64,000 bases of DNA from Arenicella chitinivorans (GCF_014651515.1 NZ_BMXA01000002.1:1-64000), one strand, 5' to 3'. Counted from the stretch's first letter, positions 8,066 through 17,293 are shown. Notes: a model not told the origin generated them from the letters alone. Translations and numbers: made by a program.

Positions 8066-11000
8066 ATGGAAGTGATTGTGTCTAGACATAGCATATTACT
8101 GATTTGCGCATACTTGATGTGTTGCAGTCAACTTTATCCGGGCGCAAGTGCGTCAACTGGAAAGGGTTCAAGGGGCTCTACCGATATCGCGTGTGTCGAG
8201 ACCGAGTCGACTATGAAAGGAGTATCGCTCTTCTCGAATCTTGGATACCACGTGGGCGCGAATAAAATTGACGCTGATGATTCACAAAACGGTGTCAACG
8301 TACTAGATGATTTTGATTTTGTGGCAGTCAATAGCATATCGAGCAAGAAAGAGGAGACAGTCGATAAAGAAGATAGGTCAGAGCACTGGTTTTTATTTTG
8401 TTTAAAAAACTCATCAGACGATACTCATAACTTAGTCTTCGAGCTGGGCCCTCCAACGTTACAGGACGTCTATTTTTATCCGTCGAAGAAAAATTCGTCT
8501 TCTTTTCAAACAAGCAATAACAAACTTTTGAGCACTCGAGATATGCCGAATCCAGAATTCGGCTTTTCGATAAATTTGGGAGCCGGAGAAACGCAACAGT
8601 TCCTCTTCAGAGTTAAGTCTTCAGAAAATTTATTACAACAACGATTTAACGAGCAAAAAAACTTTTTAAGAGAACCAATATTATCTACTCGACTTTGGGA
8701 CCGAGTAAGTTATGACCTGAGTAAAAGCGTTCAGGATCACCTCTCGAGTATTTTTGTTGGTGTTTTTTTGACGTTAATGGTGCTCAATTTACTCGTATTT
8801 ATCATTGCGCGTCAGTTTACGTCGTTGCTCTATGTTCTGTGGAGCAGTTGCGTGTTTATGGTCTGGCTATCGCTCGACGGTCGCCTTGTAAAGTATTTTA
8901 GCGCTGACCATCTGCGTTTCAGTGAACTTGGAACCTTCGTCTTCTACCCCTTGGCAATCATTTTAGCTACGTTCTTCTTCAAGCAATTTCAAGATTTAAA
9001 AAACTACCCGCGTCTTAATTTGGTGGGCAACGTCATTACCATTGTTTCTATACCTCTGTTTTTCCTGTCTTTCACATACGGTGAGGAGGTTTTTACCATG
9101 GTTTTAGATTCAGTGGCTTTGGTATTCTCCTTTTATTTTGCGTTTTATGTTCCTGCCTATACATTAATCAAAGATGGCCAATCGGTTCCTAAGTATATCC
9201 TCATCAGTTTTACACCATTAAGTTTGAGTCTGTTGGATCAAGTTGCTTTTAGTTTTGGTATAACAAGCCAATATTATGTTCCATTTCCTATCGTTACTGG
9301 CGCAGTGATCGCGATGATTTTCATCTCTATTTTCACAATCCTGATCGCCTATCGTGAAAAGCAAGCGGCACAACAAGCCGCCGTAGAGCAGCTGAATATA
9401 TCGAATACGTTAAAGACCAATTACAACATTCAACTCGAAGCCGAACTTGAGCAAAAAACAGCTCACATTAAAAAAATAAATTCTGACTTGGAGCAAAAGG
9501 CAAACAAATTGCTCAAGATGGACGAGTCTAAGTCAAGGTTTTTTGCCAATATCAGTCATGAATTTCGTACGCCTCTCACACTTATCGAGGGGCCTTTAAA
9601 GATGCTGTTGGCACAGAATACTTTTCAAGAAAAATCGACGATTCAGGGCGTTCTTAAGAACTCTAACTCTCTAAAAAATCTTATCGATCAAATTCTTTTA
9701 CTAAGCGAAATAGACGAGAAATTATTGGGTTTAAAAGCGTCTCGAACGAATATAGTTGGCGCAGTCAAAGAACTATTGGCTCAGTTTACGAACTTAGCAG
9801 AGCAAAAAAAGATCAAGTTGGAGCTGGTGACCAATCTCGCTGAAGTTCACGCTTATGTTGATCTTGAGAAACTCCGAATCATCATCAGCAATTTATTAAG
9901 TAACGCAATCAAGTTCACGCATGAGAATGGCGAAATCATCGTTGATATTCGATCTACAGCACCAGCTCATAAAGATGAAAACGAGTTCAGTGGCGATGAA
10001 TACGTCGAAATTACAGTGTCTGATACGGGTGGCGGTATTCCTAGCGATGAAATTCCGTTTGTGTTTGACCGGTATTTTCAATCCGATTCCTCTGAGCTCG
10101 CTAAATCAGGCGTTGGTACCGGAATTGGCCTTGCACTGGTAAAAGAACTTATTGAATTGCATGCCGGGGAGGTCTCAGTAACCAACATTTCAGGTGATGA
10201 TGGAGTACGAAAAGGCGCTTCTTTTAAAATCAATTTACCACTTGGTAGGGCGCATTTAAATGACAATGATATTGCTTTTGAGAGCGAGTCAAATTGGGAT
10301 GCTCTCGCGATAATTACTCAGTCAGCCGAGCATTCTAGGATAGACGACAATCAGGTAACACCGAGTACCCGAAGGCGAAAAACCATACTCGTCGTAGACG
10401 ATAATAAAGAGATGCGTAGCTATATTCAGCGCTTCCTGGAAAATGAGTATGAAGTTTTAACGGCAAACGATGGCGTTTTGGCCGAAGAGGTTCTGCATAA
10501 GCAGCTACCTGACTTGATTATCACCGACTTAATGATGCCTAATCGAGATGGCCTAGAATTTGTCACGTCTATTAAAAAACAGCCGGTTTTCTCACAGGTG
10601 CCGGTGATTATGCTAACTGCGCGCGCAGGTATGCAAGACCGAATGAATGGCTTGATGGCAGCGGTAGATGACTATTTAGTCAAACCCTTTAACGGCGATG
10701 AGCTCAAGATTCGCATTCGTAACCTACTCAACAAGCAAGCGCAGTTTGCCGCTTTTTATCGGCAACAAGACTCCACACATGACGGCGGCTCAGAGGGTAA
10801 GGTCAAAAATAAATCGCTATCGTTTATTGAAAAAGTAAGAAAAGTTGTTAATCAACGGCTTACAGAGCCGAGTTTTGGCGTTGAAGAACTGGCCAAGGCC
10901 TTGCATGTTAGCGAAGCGACGTTGCGCAGAAGGGTAGCGGAAGAAGCTCAATTCACACCGGCTGCGTTTATTAGACATTGCCGGCTAGAACTCGCTCGAC

Positions 11001-11149
11001 AAAAGCTCTCGGAAGGGAGTGTTCGAAGCATTGCTGAGCTCACTCGATCCGTGGGTTTCAGTAAACCAGCTTATTTCGCGAGTCTTTATGAAAAAACATT
11101 TAATATGCCGATAGAATTTGCCCCCAGCGCAAATAGGATTAATTCATAG
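8066..11149 (+). CDS. Hybrid sensor: 7TM-DISM-like region, histidine kinase, receiver, AraC HTH
   Basis: A 1027-residue one-protein signalling system. Order: signal peptide; an extracytoplasmic domain of about 190 residues resembling 7TMR-DISM; about seven membrane helices (230-430); a coiled coil (about 440-490); HisKA with the histidine in FFANISHEFRTPL (about residue 498); HATPase (LLSNAIKFTHENG, DTGGGIP, GIGLALVKEL); a receiver with VVDDNKEM and phospho-acceptor D in IITDLMMP (about residue 820); and a C-terminal AraC-type HTH (EELAKALHVSEATLRRR, ...GFSKPAYFASLYEKTF). GAGG precedes the ATG. This architecture is best known from Bacteroidetes hybrid two-component systems and is less usual with a 7TM input. 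A likely target is the secreted protein gene that follows. Confidence 0.9.
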   Translation: MEVIVSRHSILLICAYLMCCSQLYPGASASTGKGSRGSTDIACVETESTMKGVSLFSNLGYHVGANKIDADDSQNGVNVLDDFDFVAVNSISSKKEETVDKEDRSEHWFLFCLKNSSDDTHNLVFELGPPTLQDVYFYPSKKNSSSFQTSNNKLLSTRDMPNPEFGFSINLGAGETQQFLFRVKSSENLLQQRFNEQKNFLREPILSTRLWDRVSYDLSKSVQDHLSSIFVGVFLTLMVLNLLVFIIARQFTSLLYVLWSSCVFMVWLSLDGRLVKYFSADHLRFSELGTFVFYPLAIILATFFFKQFQDLKNYPRLNLVGNVITIVSIPLFFLSFTYGEEVFTMVLDSVALVFSFYFAFYVPAYTLIKDGQSVPKYILISFTPLSLSLLDQVAFSFGITSQYYVPFPIVTGAVIAMIFISIFTILIAYREKQAAQQAAVEQLNISNTLKTNYNIQLEAELEQKTAHIKKINSDLEQKANKLLKMDESKSRFFANISHEFRTPLTLIEGPLKMLLAQNTFQEKSTIQGVLKNSNSLKNLIDQILLLSEIDEKLLGLKASRTNIVGAVKELLAQFTNLAEQKKIKLELVTNLAEVHAYVDLEKLRIIISNLLSNAIKFTHENGEIIVDIRSTAPAHKDENEFSGDEYVEITVSDTGGGIPSDEIPFVFDRYFQSDSSELAKSGVGTGIGLALVKELIELHAGEVSVTNISGDDGVRKGASFKINLPLGRAHLNDNDIAFESESNWDALAIITQSAEHSRIDDNQVTPSTRRRKTILVVDDNKEMRSYIQRFLENEYEVLTANDGVLAEEVLHKQLPDLIITDLMMPNRDGLEFVTSIKKQPVFSQVPVIMLTARAGMQDRMNGLMAAVDDYLVKPFNGDELKIRIRNLLNKQAQFAAFYRQQDSTHDGGSEGKVKNKSLSFIEKVRKVVNQRLTEPSFGVEELAKALHVSEATLRRRVAEEAQFTPAAFIRHCRLELARQKLSEGSVRSIAELTRSVGFSKPAYFASLYEKTFNMPIEFAPSANRINS

Positions 11150-11458
11150 TCTCGTCGATTCACATCAACTAGAAACACCGTAGGAATACCCATGCGTTGA
11201 GCCATCCGTTCTTCATAATAGCCTTGGTAGTGGCAATTCAGGCAGTGGATATCGATTGTGTTCTGATTCACCTGTACCAGCTCGCAACGTAACAAGAATA
11301 AATATAGTAAAGAAGCCTTGTGATGTCGCTTGCCTCAAACCTGTCAAAGTTAACCCTAAACCTTTCAAGGCGCCAGTTTGCTACTGACAGCACTGAATTG
11401 AGTGAGTAACTTAGCCACGGTAATTACGAAATTTACATTCAATGTAATGAGGTTAAAA
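11150..11458. other. Gap between the hybrid sensor and FG-GAP genes, possible gene fragment
   Basis: No complete gene. On the minus strand, about 11140-11295, an open frame reads like coding sequence (CLNCHYQGYYEERMAQRMG and a following IPTVFLVDVN) but runs on antisense into the sensor gene and has no evident start signal. It may be a relic of an unidentified gene. GAGG just before 11459 is the ribosome site of the next gene. Confidence 0.3.
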
Positions 11459-13378
11459 ATGAAATTTAGATCAAAATTTATGGCCATGGCTGTCGGTTTT
11501 GTTGCTCTTAATACGCTTAATACTTCAAGCGCAGAGCTACGCCCTAACCAGAAAACCACGTTTCCTGGGATTGCTAACTTAAGTGGTTTGCCGAGCGACA
11601 GTCGAGTTGAGCAAACTCATGATGACTTTTTCTTTCCTGAAAAATTCTTCGCCGATGTCGATGCTGACGGCTATAAGGACTATATTGGAATTGATGGTGC
11701 TAAGGTGCATATTATGCGCGGCACAAGCAACACAGCTGCGGACGGCCGCAGACGCTGGACAGACAATTTCCCTGCTTTTGAAGATGGCTCATTGTATGAG
11801 CACGAGGTTCGTGATATCACGAATGATAATAGAGCTGATTTGATTTCTTTTTCAAAAACCGAAGGCACTGTTATCGTTACGCAGGGTGATTGGACGCAAA
11901 GAAGAAAAGGCTTTAAAAAAATTAGATTTGCCATTTTCAACCAGAATAAGCAGGCGATATCACGTAACATCCCTTTGTTAGACTCGAAGCATAAGACCCT
12001 AGTCGATTTCAATAATAACGGTTATATTGACTACATTTCCACTTATGCATCGACGGCGGTAGTGATACAAGGAACAAATACAGGCTACTTAGATGCTTCT
12101 AAAGGCGAATATTCAACGGGCAGCCATTTTGATTTCAGCTTTCAGCGGTTTATCGATATAAACAACGATGGCTTACTGGACTTTGTAGGGGTCGAAGATG
12201 GCACCGCGGTGGTAGCCTTAGCAAACTCGAACGGCCGTTTTAATAATGCCCCTCCCATCCTTAGCGGCGATCACTTGCAATCTGACTTTAAAGAGTTCGC
12301 AGACGTCAACGGTGACACCTATCAAGATCTTGTTACCATAAAATATGAACCAGTGGCTGACTCAGGTGAAACGACGATCTACGTCACGCTTGGTACGGCT
12401 GAGGGGTTTCCAAGTAATAGCGTCGTAAAGGCAATACCGGTCGGTGCCTTCCCATACGACGCTGTGCAAATTGCCGATATTAATAATGATTCCCATGCTG
12501 ATTTTATTGGCCTAGTTACTTCAGGTAGTGTTTCTCGTGCTGATTTCATACCCGGCACATCTGACGGGGTGTTTGATTTTAGTTCTAAAGTAGAAATAGT
12601 GGACCCTACCTTTGCCGCCACTTCAACTCGAATTATGGATTTTAATCGAGATGGCTATCTTGATTTCTTTGGCCTAGAGGGACGAACAGCAACATTGATA
12701 CCAGGCATTCGAGCGGGCGGCTTTGATCTCGCGGAAAAGCAGGCCAGCATATCTTCTCATTTTGATGACTCCGTTGACAAACGTATTGAGGACCTTAATA
12801 ACGATGGCTTTCCAGATTTAATTTTATTAGGCGAGAAGCGAGCACTGAAAAATGGCGAGGTCTTTCCCTGCAGTTGCAAGCGTAAATCTTACCCTGGAAC
12901 ACATTTCGTCAAACGTAATTCGTACATGGGCACAACACATTTTATTTCCACGGCTGATGGAAAACGACCATCAGATCAAATACCTATAATGGCCCAATTT
13001 GATACTGGAAACATTTTTAAAGGTCAAAAATGTTATTGCGCCGTTGTGGATAATTTCAACGATCCATGGTACCCCAGTATCGGCAGAAAAAATAAATATG
13101 CTTCTTCTTGCATAGGTTTATGTGGAGAACAATGCGGCAAAAATGCGCGCGGCTTGACTGATTCAAGAAGACGCTACTTTGCTCTGGTTGTGCACGACGT
13201 TTGCCAAGCGTTTATTGGCTCTACAGCACCGATACATAACAAGGGGCTAGCCAATGCCTGTGGTGACGAAGGCATACGTGGAACCGACGCCTCGATACAT
13301 AGCAAAATCAATGAGCCTCATGGGTGCAAGGGGGGTGGCGTTCCTGAGGTACATCAAGATTTTATACCACCAAATTAA
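11459..13378 (+). CDS. Secreted FG-GAP/VCBS repeat protein with Cys-rich C-terminal domain
   Basis: A 639-residue exported protein. The chosen ATG has GAGG 6-7 bp upstream and opens a signal peptide ending near SSA. About eight calcium-binding-like FG-GAP/VCBS repeats follow (DVDADGYKDYIG, DITNDNRADLIS, DFNNNGYIDYIS, DINNDGLLDFVG, DVNGDTYQDLVT, DINNDSHADFIG, DFNRDGYLDFFG, DLNNDGFPDLIL), which should form a beta-propeller. From about residue 470 the chain changes to a domain with ten cysteines (PCSC, KCYC, CIGLCGEQC and others) and the motif HDVC. The tail is not a family I can name. HDxC recalls the active site of secreted phospholipase A2, but that is only a short match. Probable role: surface binding, perhaps enzymatic. 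Confidence 0.8.
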   Translation: MKFRSKFMAMAVGFVALNTLNTSSAELRPNQKTTFPGIANLSGLPSDSRVEQTHDDFFFPEKFFADVDADGYKDYIGIDGAKVHIMRGTSNTAADGRRRWTDNFPAFEDGSLYEHEVRDITNDNRADLISFSKTEGTVIVTQGDWTQRRKGFKKIRFAIFNQNKQAISRNIPLLDSKHKTLVDFNNNGYIDYISTYASTAVVIQGTNTGYLDASKGEYSTGSHFDFSFQRFIDINNDGLLDFVGVEDGTAVVALANSNGRFNNAPPILSGDHLQSDFKEFADVNGDTYQDLVTIKYEPVADSGETTIYVTLGTAEGFPSNSVVKAIPVGAFPYDAVQIADINNDSHADFIGLVTSGSVSRADFIPGTSDGVFDFSSKVEIVDPTFAATSTRIMDFNRDGYLDFFGLEGRTATLIPGIRAGGFDLAEKQASISSHFDDSVDKRIEDLNNDGFPDLILLGEKRALKNGEVFPCSCKRKSYPGTHFVKRNSYMGTTHFISTADGKRPSDQIPIMAQFDTGNIFKGQKCYCAVVDNFNDPWYPSIGRKNKYASSCIGLCGEQCGKNARGLTDSRRRYFALVVHDVCQAFIGSTAPIHNKGLANACGDEGIRGTDASIHSKINEPHGCKGGGVPEVHQDFIPPN

Positions 13379-13392
13379 ACCTTGCTTTAGGT

Positions 13393-13421
13393 AATCGGTT
13401 TGCCATCGCGGCAAACCGGTT
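13393..13421 (+). terminator. Hairpin after the FG-GAP gene
   Basis: CGGTTTGCC and GGCAAACCG form a perfect 9-bp stem around a 5-base loop, 15 bp after the stop codon. The downstream T-run is weak (TTATTCT). Confidence 0.6.
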
Positions 13422-13596
13422 ATTCTAAAAACGGTGAGTAGTACTCCAGGGTAGGGTAAAGTGGCATTATCTTAGGTGATAGAGCATTTCCCTAGTCCTA
13501 TATAGTTATTTCATTGATTCGAAAAAACATTCTCACTAGGGTTTCTTCATTAGCAAAGATAATCTGGCCAAATTGCGCTAATTTCTAGCCACTTAG

Positions 13597-13637
13597 AGTC
13601 AACCACCTTGATGAGTCAACCACCTTGATGGGTGTCC
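13597..13637 (+). repeat. 17-bp perfect tandem duplication abutting GGGTGTCC
   Basis: AGTCAACCACCTTGATG occurs at 13597-13613 and again at 13614-13630. The second copy runs straight into GGGTGTCC (13630-13637). Here the duplication lies on the 5' side of the motif; at the other loci it lies on the 3' side. The rest of 13422-13795 holds no gene. Confidence 0.75.
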
Positions 13638-13795
13638 AGCTAGGGTATTTAACCATGGCGCAATAAAGATTTATGAGCGTTTAGGAGCCAACATCGATAT
13701 CAAAGGCCTTTTCAGGTGGGATGTGGCATCGTAGGCTGAACGCTGTCGCTTCCTCGGAGCGCTCCGGTTATCGGCGTAACCTCACTGGTGAAAAT

Positions 13796-14326
13796 ATGGA
13801 ACAGATAATAAAAAGTTTACTTGAAAAAACGCCTGATTGCCTCACTGGATTTAAGGTATCCGTTTCCGATATCAAGCTACCAAGAAGTTGGAATACGGGA
13901 CTGTTGTTCACGACCAAGCAGTTGTCTTGCAAGTGTGGCAATCAAGAACTTGAGTTGAACACTAACCAGCAAGTTCGAGTAAGTGGCTTTTTCAAAAAAA
14001 GGGAGAAAACGGAACTTTTCCCACCAGTTAAAGTCAGTTGTCCTAACTGCGGATACGCCGCCACAATATTTGATCCCCAAATCCATGGTTGGAATGGCCA
14101 AATTGAGGATCACTCTTGCGAGTCTGAGAATAGCAATCTATCTCCACACCCTGAAAGCCCAGCAAAGGTTTTCGCCAACTATTCCTATCAGGGCGTAGAA
14201 AACTACGAAGGTCTAATAGCGGATGGTGTTGCCAACCCCGAGGATTATTTCGATACCTTCACGGTATTAATAGTCGAGCCAAAAACTGGTAACGTCGTTG
14301 AGGTTTTGTCTAGTGAGTGTGCCTAG
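13796..14326 (+). CDS. Uncharacterised protein with zinc-ribbon-like cysteine pairs
   Basis: A 176-residue cytosolic protein. The pair SCKCG (CxC) and the later CPNCG (CxxC) could form a zinc ribbon around residues 45-85, with an EDHSCES segment near 105. The C-terminal half (YSYQGVENYEGLIADGV...) has no metal motif. I do not recognise the family. The ATG at 13796 follows GGTGA; an earlier in-frame start at 13721 would lie in a stretch without coding character. It is the first of a series of short plus-strand genes with attC-like sequence behind them, so it is probably a captured cassette. Confidence 0.6.
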   Translation: MEQIIKSLLEKTPDCLTGFKVSVSDIKLPRSWNTGLLFTTKQLSCKCGNQELELNTNQQVRVSGFFKKREKTELFPPVKVSCPNCGYAATIFDPQIHGWNGQIEDHSCESENSNLSPHPESPAKVFANYSYQGVENYEGLIADGVANPEDYFDTFTVLIVEPKTGNVVEVLSSECA

Positions 14327-14329
14327 TAG

Positions 14330-14424
14330 GGCTAACATGCAAAGGCACGAGGAGACCGCAAAAAGACCCGCACATGGACTCTTTAAAATTACGTTCTGTT
14401 CGCCTTTGCTTTTGACATTATAGG
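14330..14424 (+). other. attC-like imperfect palindrome after a cassette-like gene
   Basis: GGCTAAC begins four bases after the stop codon and matches RYYYAAC at six of seven positions. GCAAAGGC (14339-14346) pairs perfectly with GCCTTTGC (14402-14409), and CATTATAGG closes the outer arm imperfectly. Length and placement fit an integron attC site, but the right core (TTATAGG) is poor. Confidence 0.4.
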
Positions 14425-14431
14425 TATCGTG

Positions 14432-14728
14432 ATGAATCGTAAAGTACCCTTGTGGTTATTCCTACTTTCACTTGTATTAGTATTTACGGGTTTTGGGCTA
14501 TGGGGTAAATCGAACATCGATAGCTATGATCGTGAATACGGCTTGCATGCTCGAGATTACTACTCCAAAGTTAGTGTCTTGGAACATTTAAATCGAAACG
14601 AAGTAGAAGAAGCAAAGAAAATTTTGAAGGAAGAAACAGAAGCAATCGGCATGGCTATCGCCGTGTGTCTAATGAATCGTTGTTCCTTAGAGGTTGAAAA
14701 AGTTCGAGATGAGTATAGAAACCGGTAA
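14432..14728 (+). CDS. Small single-pass membrane protein, unknown family
   Basis: A 98-residue protein: one strong N-terminal membrane helix (VPLWLFLLSLVLVFTGFGLW) and a charged, helical C-terminal part with an EVEEAKKILKEETEAIG segment and two cysteines (AVCLMNRC). It could be an anchored periplasmic domain. ATG at 14432 is preferred over a GTG one codon earlier. No family recognised. It ends inside the left core of the next attC-like palindrome. Confidence 0.55.
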   Translation: MNRKVPLWLFLLSLVLVFTGFGLWGKSNIDSYDREYGLHARDYYSKVSVLEHLNRNEVEEAKKILKEETEAIGMAIAVCLMNRCSLEVEKVRDEYRNR

Positions 14729-14800
14729 CAGGGCAAGCCACCTTTACGCGCGGTGCTCGCTGGGACGAAGTAAACGGCGCCCGCATTTGCGGTGTTATAC
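14724..14800 (+). other. attC-like palindrome
   Basis: GGTAACA overlaps the stop codon of the preceding gene and GTTATAC closes the element at 14794-14800; TAACAGGGC and GCCC...TGTTA are complementary at the ends. An inner CCGCATTTGCGG hairpin precedes the right core. A similar CCGCAAAGCGGTGTTACGC lies at about 18477-18495, before the TerB-like gene. Confidence 0.35.
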
Positions 14801-14821
14801 AAATAGGTAGGCAGGTAGAGT

Positions 14822-15298
14822 ATGAAGTTAGATAAATTAATTTCTAAAGTGTTCTTGCCAGATGATGAAAGTTGGCTCCGCCATGCAAATCCCTGGTCGA
14901 TCTGGACCCGATTTGCAACGCTTCCCTTTATGGTTCTCAGCATTTGGTCACGAGTGTGGATCGGGTGGTACTGTGTCATTCCAATATCTATTCTGATATT
15001 TTGGATTTGGATAAACCCGACTTTGTTTGGAAAGCCGACCAACTATAAGAGCTGGGGTGCTAAGGCAGTACTGGGTGAGCGTCTGTTTATGAAAAGGAAT
15101 GAGGTACCGATACCCCAAGGCCACCAGAACATGATAGTGATATTAAATGTACTGCAAACTATCGGAGGAGTAATACTTGTTTATGGTGTCTGGAAATTAG
15201 ATATTTATCTTACAATTCATGGTACAACCTTCGTGTATTTGGCGAAAATGTGGTTCTTGGATCGTATGGTGTGGTTATACGAAGATTCCGTAACCTAA
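14822..15298 (+). CDS. DUF6653-like membrane protein
   Basis: A 158-residue protein with about four membrane helices (two at 35-65, two at 105-140). The opening LRHANPWSIWTRFATLP followed by NPTLFGKPTNYKSWGAKAVLGE, with PIPQGH later, fits the DUF6653 group as I remember it. Function unknown. GGTAGAG lies just before the ATG. It sits alone between two non-coding segments, as integron cassettes do. Confidence 0.6.
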   Translation: MKLDKLISKVFLPDDESWLRHANPWSIWTRFATLPFMVLSIWSRVWIGWYCVIPISILIFWIWINPTLFGKPTNYKSWGAKAVLGERLFMKRNEVPIPQGHQNMIVILNVLQTIGGVILVYGVWKLDIYLTIHGTTFVYLAKMWFLDRMVWLYEDSVT

Positions 15299-15400
15299 AA
15301 TACATAAGAAGTTGTCAATTAGAATGGACGCAACCGTTGTTATGCCACTTTGTTCGGCCTTCTATTTCGGCTGATCAACGTGCAAAAAAAGTGAGTTGGA

Positions 15401-15823
15401 ATGATTGAATTAGTTCTTGTAGTTAATGCAGTTTGGTTTGGTTTGGGCTTTCATCTATTTGCCTTTCGCAGAATGATCTTTGCGAAGATCATTGTGCCGA
15501 AGGAGTATCGAGAAACGCCAGTTTTCGAAACCTTGGCTGCGACGGGGCCATTTTTGGGCGGGTTCAATTTCGCTTTCTGCGTTCTAAGCGTAATTTTATT
15601 GTTCAATGTCTCTCTATTTCCGGAACTAGAACAACGAATTATTCTCTTTGCTGTAATCGCTATAGCGCATGGATCGCAATTTGTGGCCAACCTTCCAATT
15701 GCATTAGAGAATAGAAAAGGCAAAGGAGTATGGCAGATAAAAGGCTTAATGCGGTTTATCTTCATAACGGATTTCTCTTTGATGCTCACCAATGCGGTAG
15801 TGGTAGTGATCTATGCTTGGTGA
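15401..15823 (+). CDS. Four-helix membrane protein, unknown
   Basis: A 140-residue hydrophobic protein with four predicted helices (about 2-20, 50-70, 80-100, 118-138). A charged FRRMIFAKIIVPKEYRET segment follows the first helix, and HGSQFVANLP lies in the third. Small proteins of this shape are common in gene cassettes. Its TGA overlaps a possible ATG (TGATG) of the GFA-family gene, but that gene more likely starts later at its own ribosome site. Confidence 0.55.
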   Translation: MIELVLVVNAVWFGLGFHLFAFRRMIFAKIIVPKEYRETPVFETLAATGPFLGGFNFAFCVLSVILLFNVSLFPELEQRIILFAVIAIAHGSQFVANLPIALENRKGKGVWQIKGLMRFIFITDFSLMLTNAVVVVIYAW

Positions 15824-15873
15824 TGCCCGACTGTCCCATAACTACCCATTACGCGACTAGGCGAGGAGTAATT

Positions 15874-16284
15874 TTGCTAACTGGAAAATGTAACTGCGGT
15901 TCTGTTGAGTACAATGCTGATACGGATGTATCAGACGTTTTTGTTTGCCATTGCTCTATCTGCCGTTCTTTAACTGGCAGTGGTGGTATTGCCGTTGTTA
16001 TTGTTAAAAACACAGATTTTCGTTGGCTTAAAGGCCAAGACTCAATAACGTATTGGTCTAAGCCTGAGCATGACTGGCACGCAAACTTTTGTAAGGTATG
16101 CGGTTCTTCACTGCCGGGGAAAAATGATGAACATCAAATGTATATTCCGGTCGGCACGCTTACGTCTGGTCACGAAAATTTAAAAGTAGCGCACAATTTG
16201 TATGTCGCATCAAAAGCATCTTGGCAGATAATTGGTGATTCAGGCATTCAGCATCCCGAGGGTTATGGTAGTAAAAATGCCTAA
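15874..16284 (+). CDS. GFA-family (glutathione-dependent formaldehyde-activating-like) zinc protein
   Basis: A 136-residue protein with the GFA zinc signature: GKCNCGSVEY at the start, CHCSICR in the middle (about residue 30) and CKVCGSSL near residue 75. These six or seven cysteines bind two zinc ions in the family; substrates of most members are unknown. A strong GGCGAGGAG precedes TTG at 15874, which I take as the start; an ATG at 15823 would add a stretch with no similarity. GFA genes are frequent in integron cassettes, which fits the setting. Confidence 0.75.
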   Translation: MLTGKCNCGSVEYNADTDVSDVFVCHCSICRSLTGSGGIAVVIVKNTDFRWLKGQDSITYWSKPEHDWHANFCKVCGSSLPGKNDEHQMYIPVGTLTSGHENLKVAHNLYVASKASWQIIGDSGIQHPEGYGSKNA

Positions 16285-16376
16285 TAAATTGCGCCAACAT
16301 CGTTCATGCCCTGAAAAACCAACCACCATGCAGTGCCCGTTTTTGCGGCGCTAGATTTACACCAAAGAGGTTACTA

Positions 16377-16859
16377 ATGAAATACCATTTAGCACAATTG
16401 AATATTGCTCGTTTTCGTCTACCTCAAGAACATCCAGATAATAAGGATTTTATTGACAATTTGGATAGAGTTAACGCTCTCGCTGAAACTCAAGAAGGCT
16501 TTGTTTGGCGCTTTACTGGCGAAGGTAATGACGCGATGGACGTTCAGGCTTTCGACGATCCGAATATCGCTTCCAATATGTCGTTATGGACTGACCTTAA
16601 CGCGCTTGGTGCTTTCGTTTACAGGAACAAAGAGCACAGAGAAATAATGCGTCGAAGGAGTTCTTGGTTTGATAAGATTGATTTCTACCTAGTTCTTTGG
16701 TGGGTTCAAGCGGGTCATATCCCTACCTTGGAAGAAGCAAAAGAGAGACTTGAATTGCTTTCAAAAGAGGGTCCGACTGAAAATGCATTTACTTTTAAGG
16801 AGCCTTTCCCATCACCCAATGAAAGTAAAGTCAGCCCGATTCTCGATGAGTGTGCTTAG
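16377..16859 (+). CDS. DUF3291 family protein
   Basis: A 160-residue protein of the DUF3291 type: YHLAQLNIARFR at the N terminus, then LDRVNALAETQEGFVWRF, a NMSLWTDLNALGAFVYR core with HREIMRRRSSWF, and a DFYLVLWWVQAGHIPTLEEAKERL end. The fold is a dimeric alpha-beta barrel like antibiotic monooxygenases; the reaction is unknown. RBS AGAGG lies 8 bp before the ATG. DUF3291 genes are well known passengers of chromosomal integrons. Confidence 0.85.
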   Translation: MKYHLAQLNIARFRLPQEHPDNKDFIDNLDRVNALAETQEGFVWRFTGEGNDAMDVQAFDDPNIASNMSLWTDLNALGAFVYRNKEHREIMRRRSSWFDKIDFYLVLWWVQAGHIPTLEEAKERLELLSKEGPTENAFTFKEPFPSPNESKVSPILDECA

Positions 16860-16951
16860 CACTCTAACAAACCAAATTGGCTTCGCCTTCAGCTCTGCGG
16901 GACGTTCACGTTTTCACTCTCCTAGGTTGGGCGCACCATGCGCAAGATAGT

Positions 16952-17293
16952 TTGAGAGTATTTATAAGCAATCTAACTTTAATGGTCTCATCACTAGGTT
17001 TAAGCGTTCTGTTGGTTATTTGGGGAATGTCTTTGAGCCAAGAGACGTCCGTGCTAACAATGCACGAATTAAGCATATCTGCGCCACAAGACATCCTAGG
17101 TTTAGGCTACTGGCCAATTTGGGCAATCATAGCGTCTTTCCAAATTGGCTTAATTATTCTAAGCGCTTTCAGAAAAGTGGCTTGGTCAAAATTATATTTG
17201 GGTTGCATTTTTATCTGTGCTGCTGCATTTGTAACCGCAACAGATTCATCTTTTAGCGAGTACGTTGTTTTAGAGGAAAAGGTATTAGGTTGA
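16952..17293 (+). CDS. Small membrane protein, unknown; start uncertain
   Basis: About 113 residues with three to four hydrophobic helices (MVSSLGLSVLLVIWGMS, WPIWAIIASFQIGLIILSAF, LYLGCIFICAAAFVTA). I put the start at the TTG of 16952, because the upstream bases 16862-16932 look like an attC-type element rather than coding sequence; an ATG at 16982 is the other candidate. No family recognised. Confidence 0.45.
   Translation: MRVFISNLTLMVSSLGLSVLLVIWGMSLSQETSVLTMHELSISAPQDILGLGYWPIWAIIASFQIGLIILSAFRKVAWSKLYLGCIFICAAAFVTATDSSFSEYVVLEEKVLG

Noticed and set aside
11086-11295. 69-codon minus-strand frame with CLNCHYQGYYEERM
   Set aside because: Reads like coding sequence but has no start signal, runs antisense into the sensor gene and matches no family I know; kept only as a remark on the gap.
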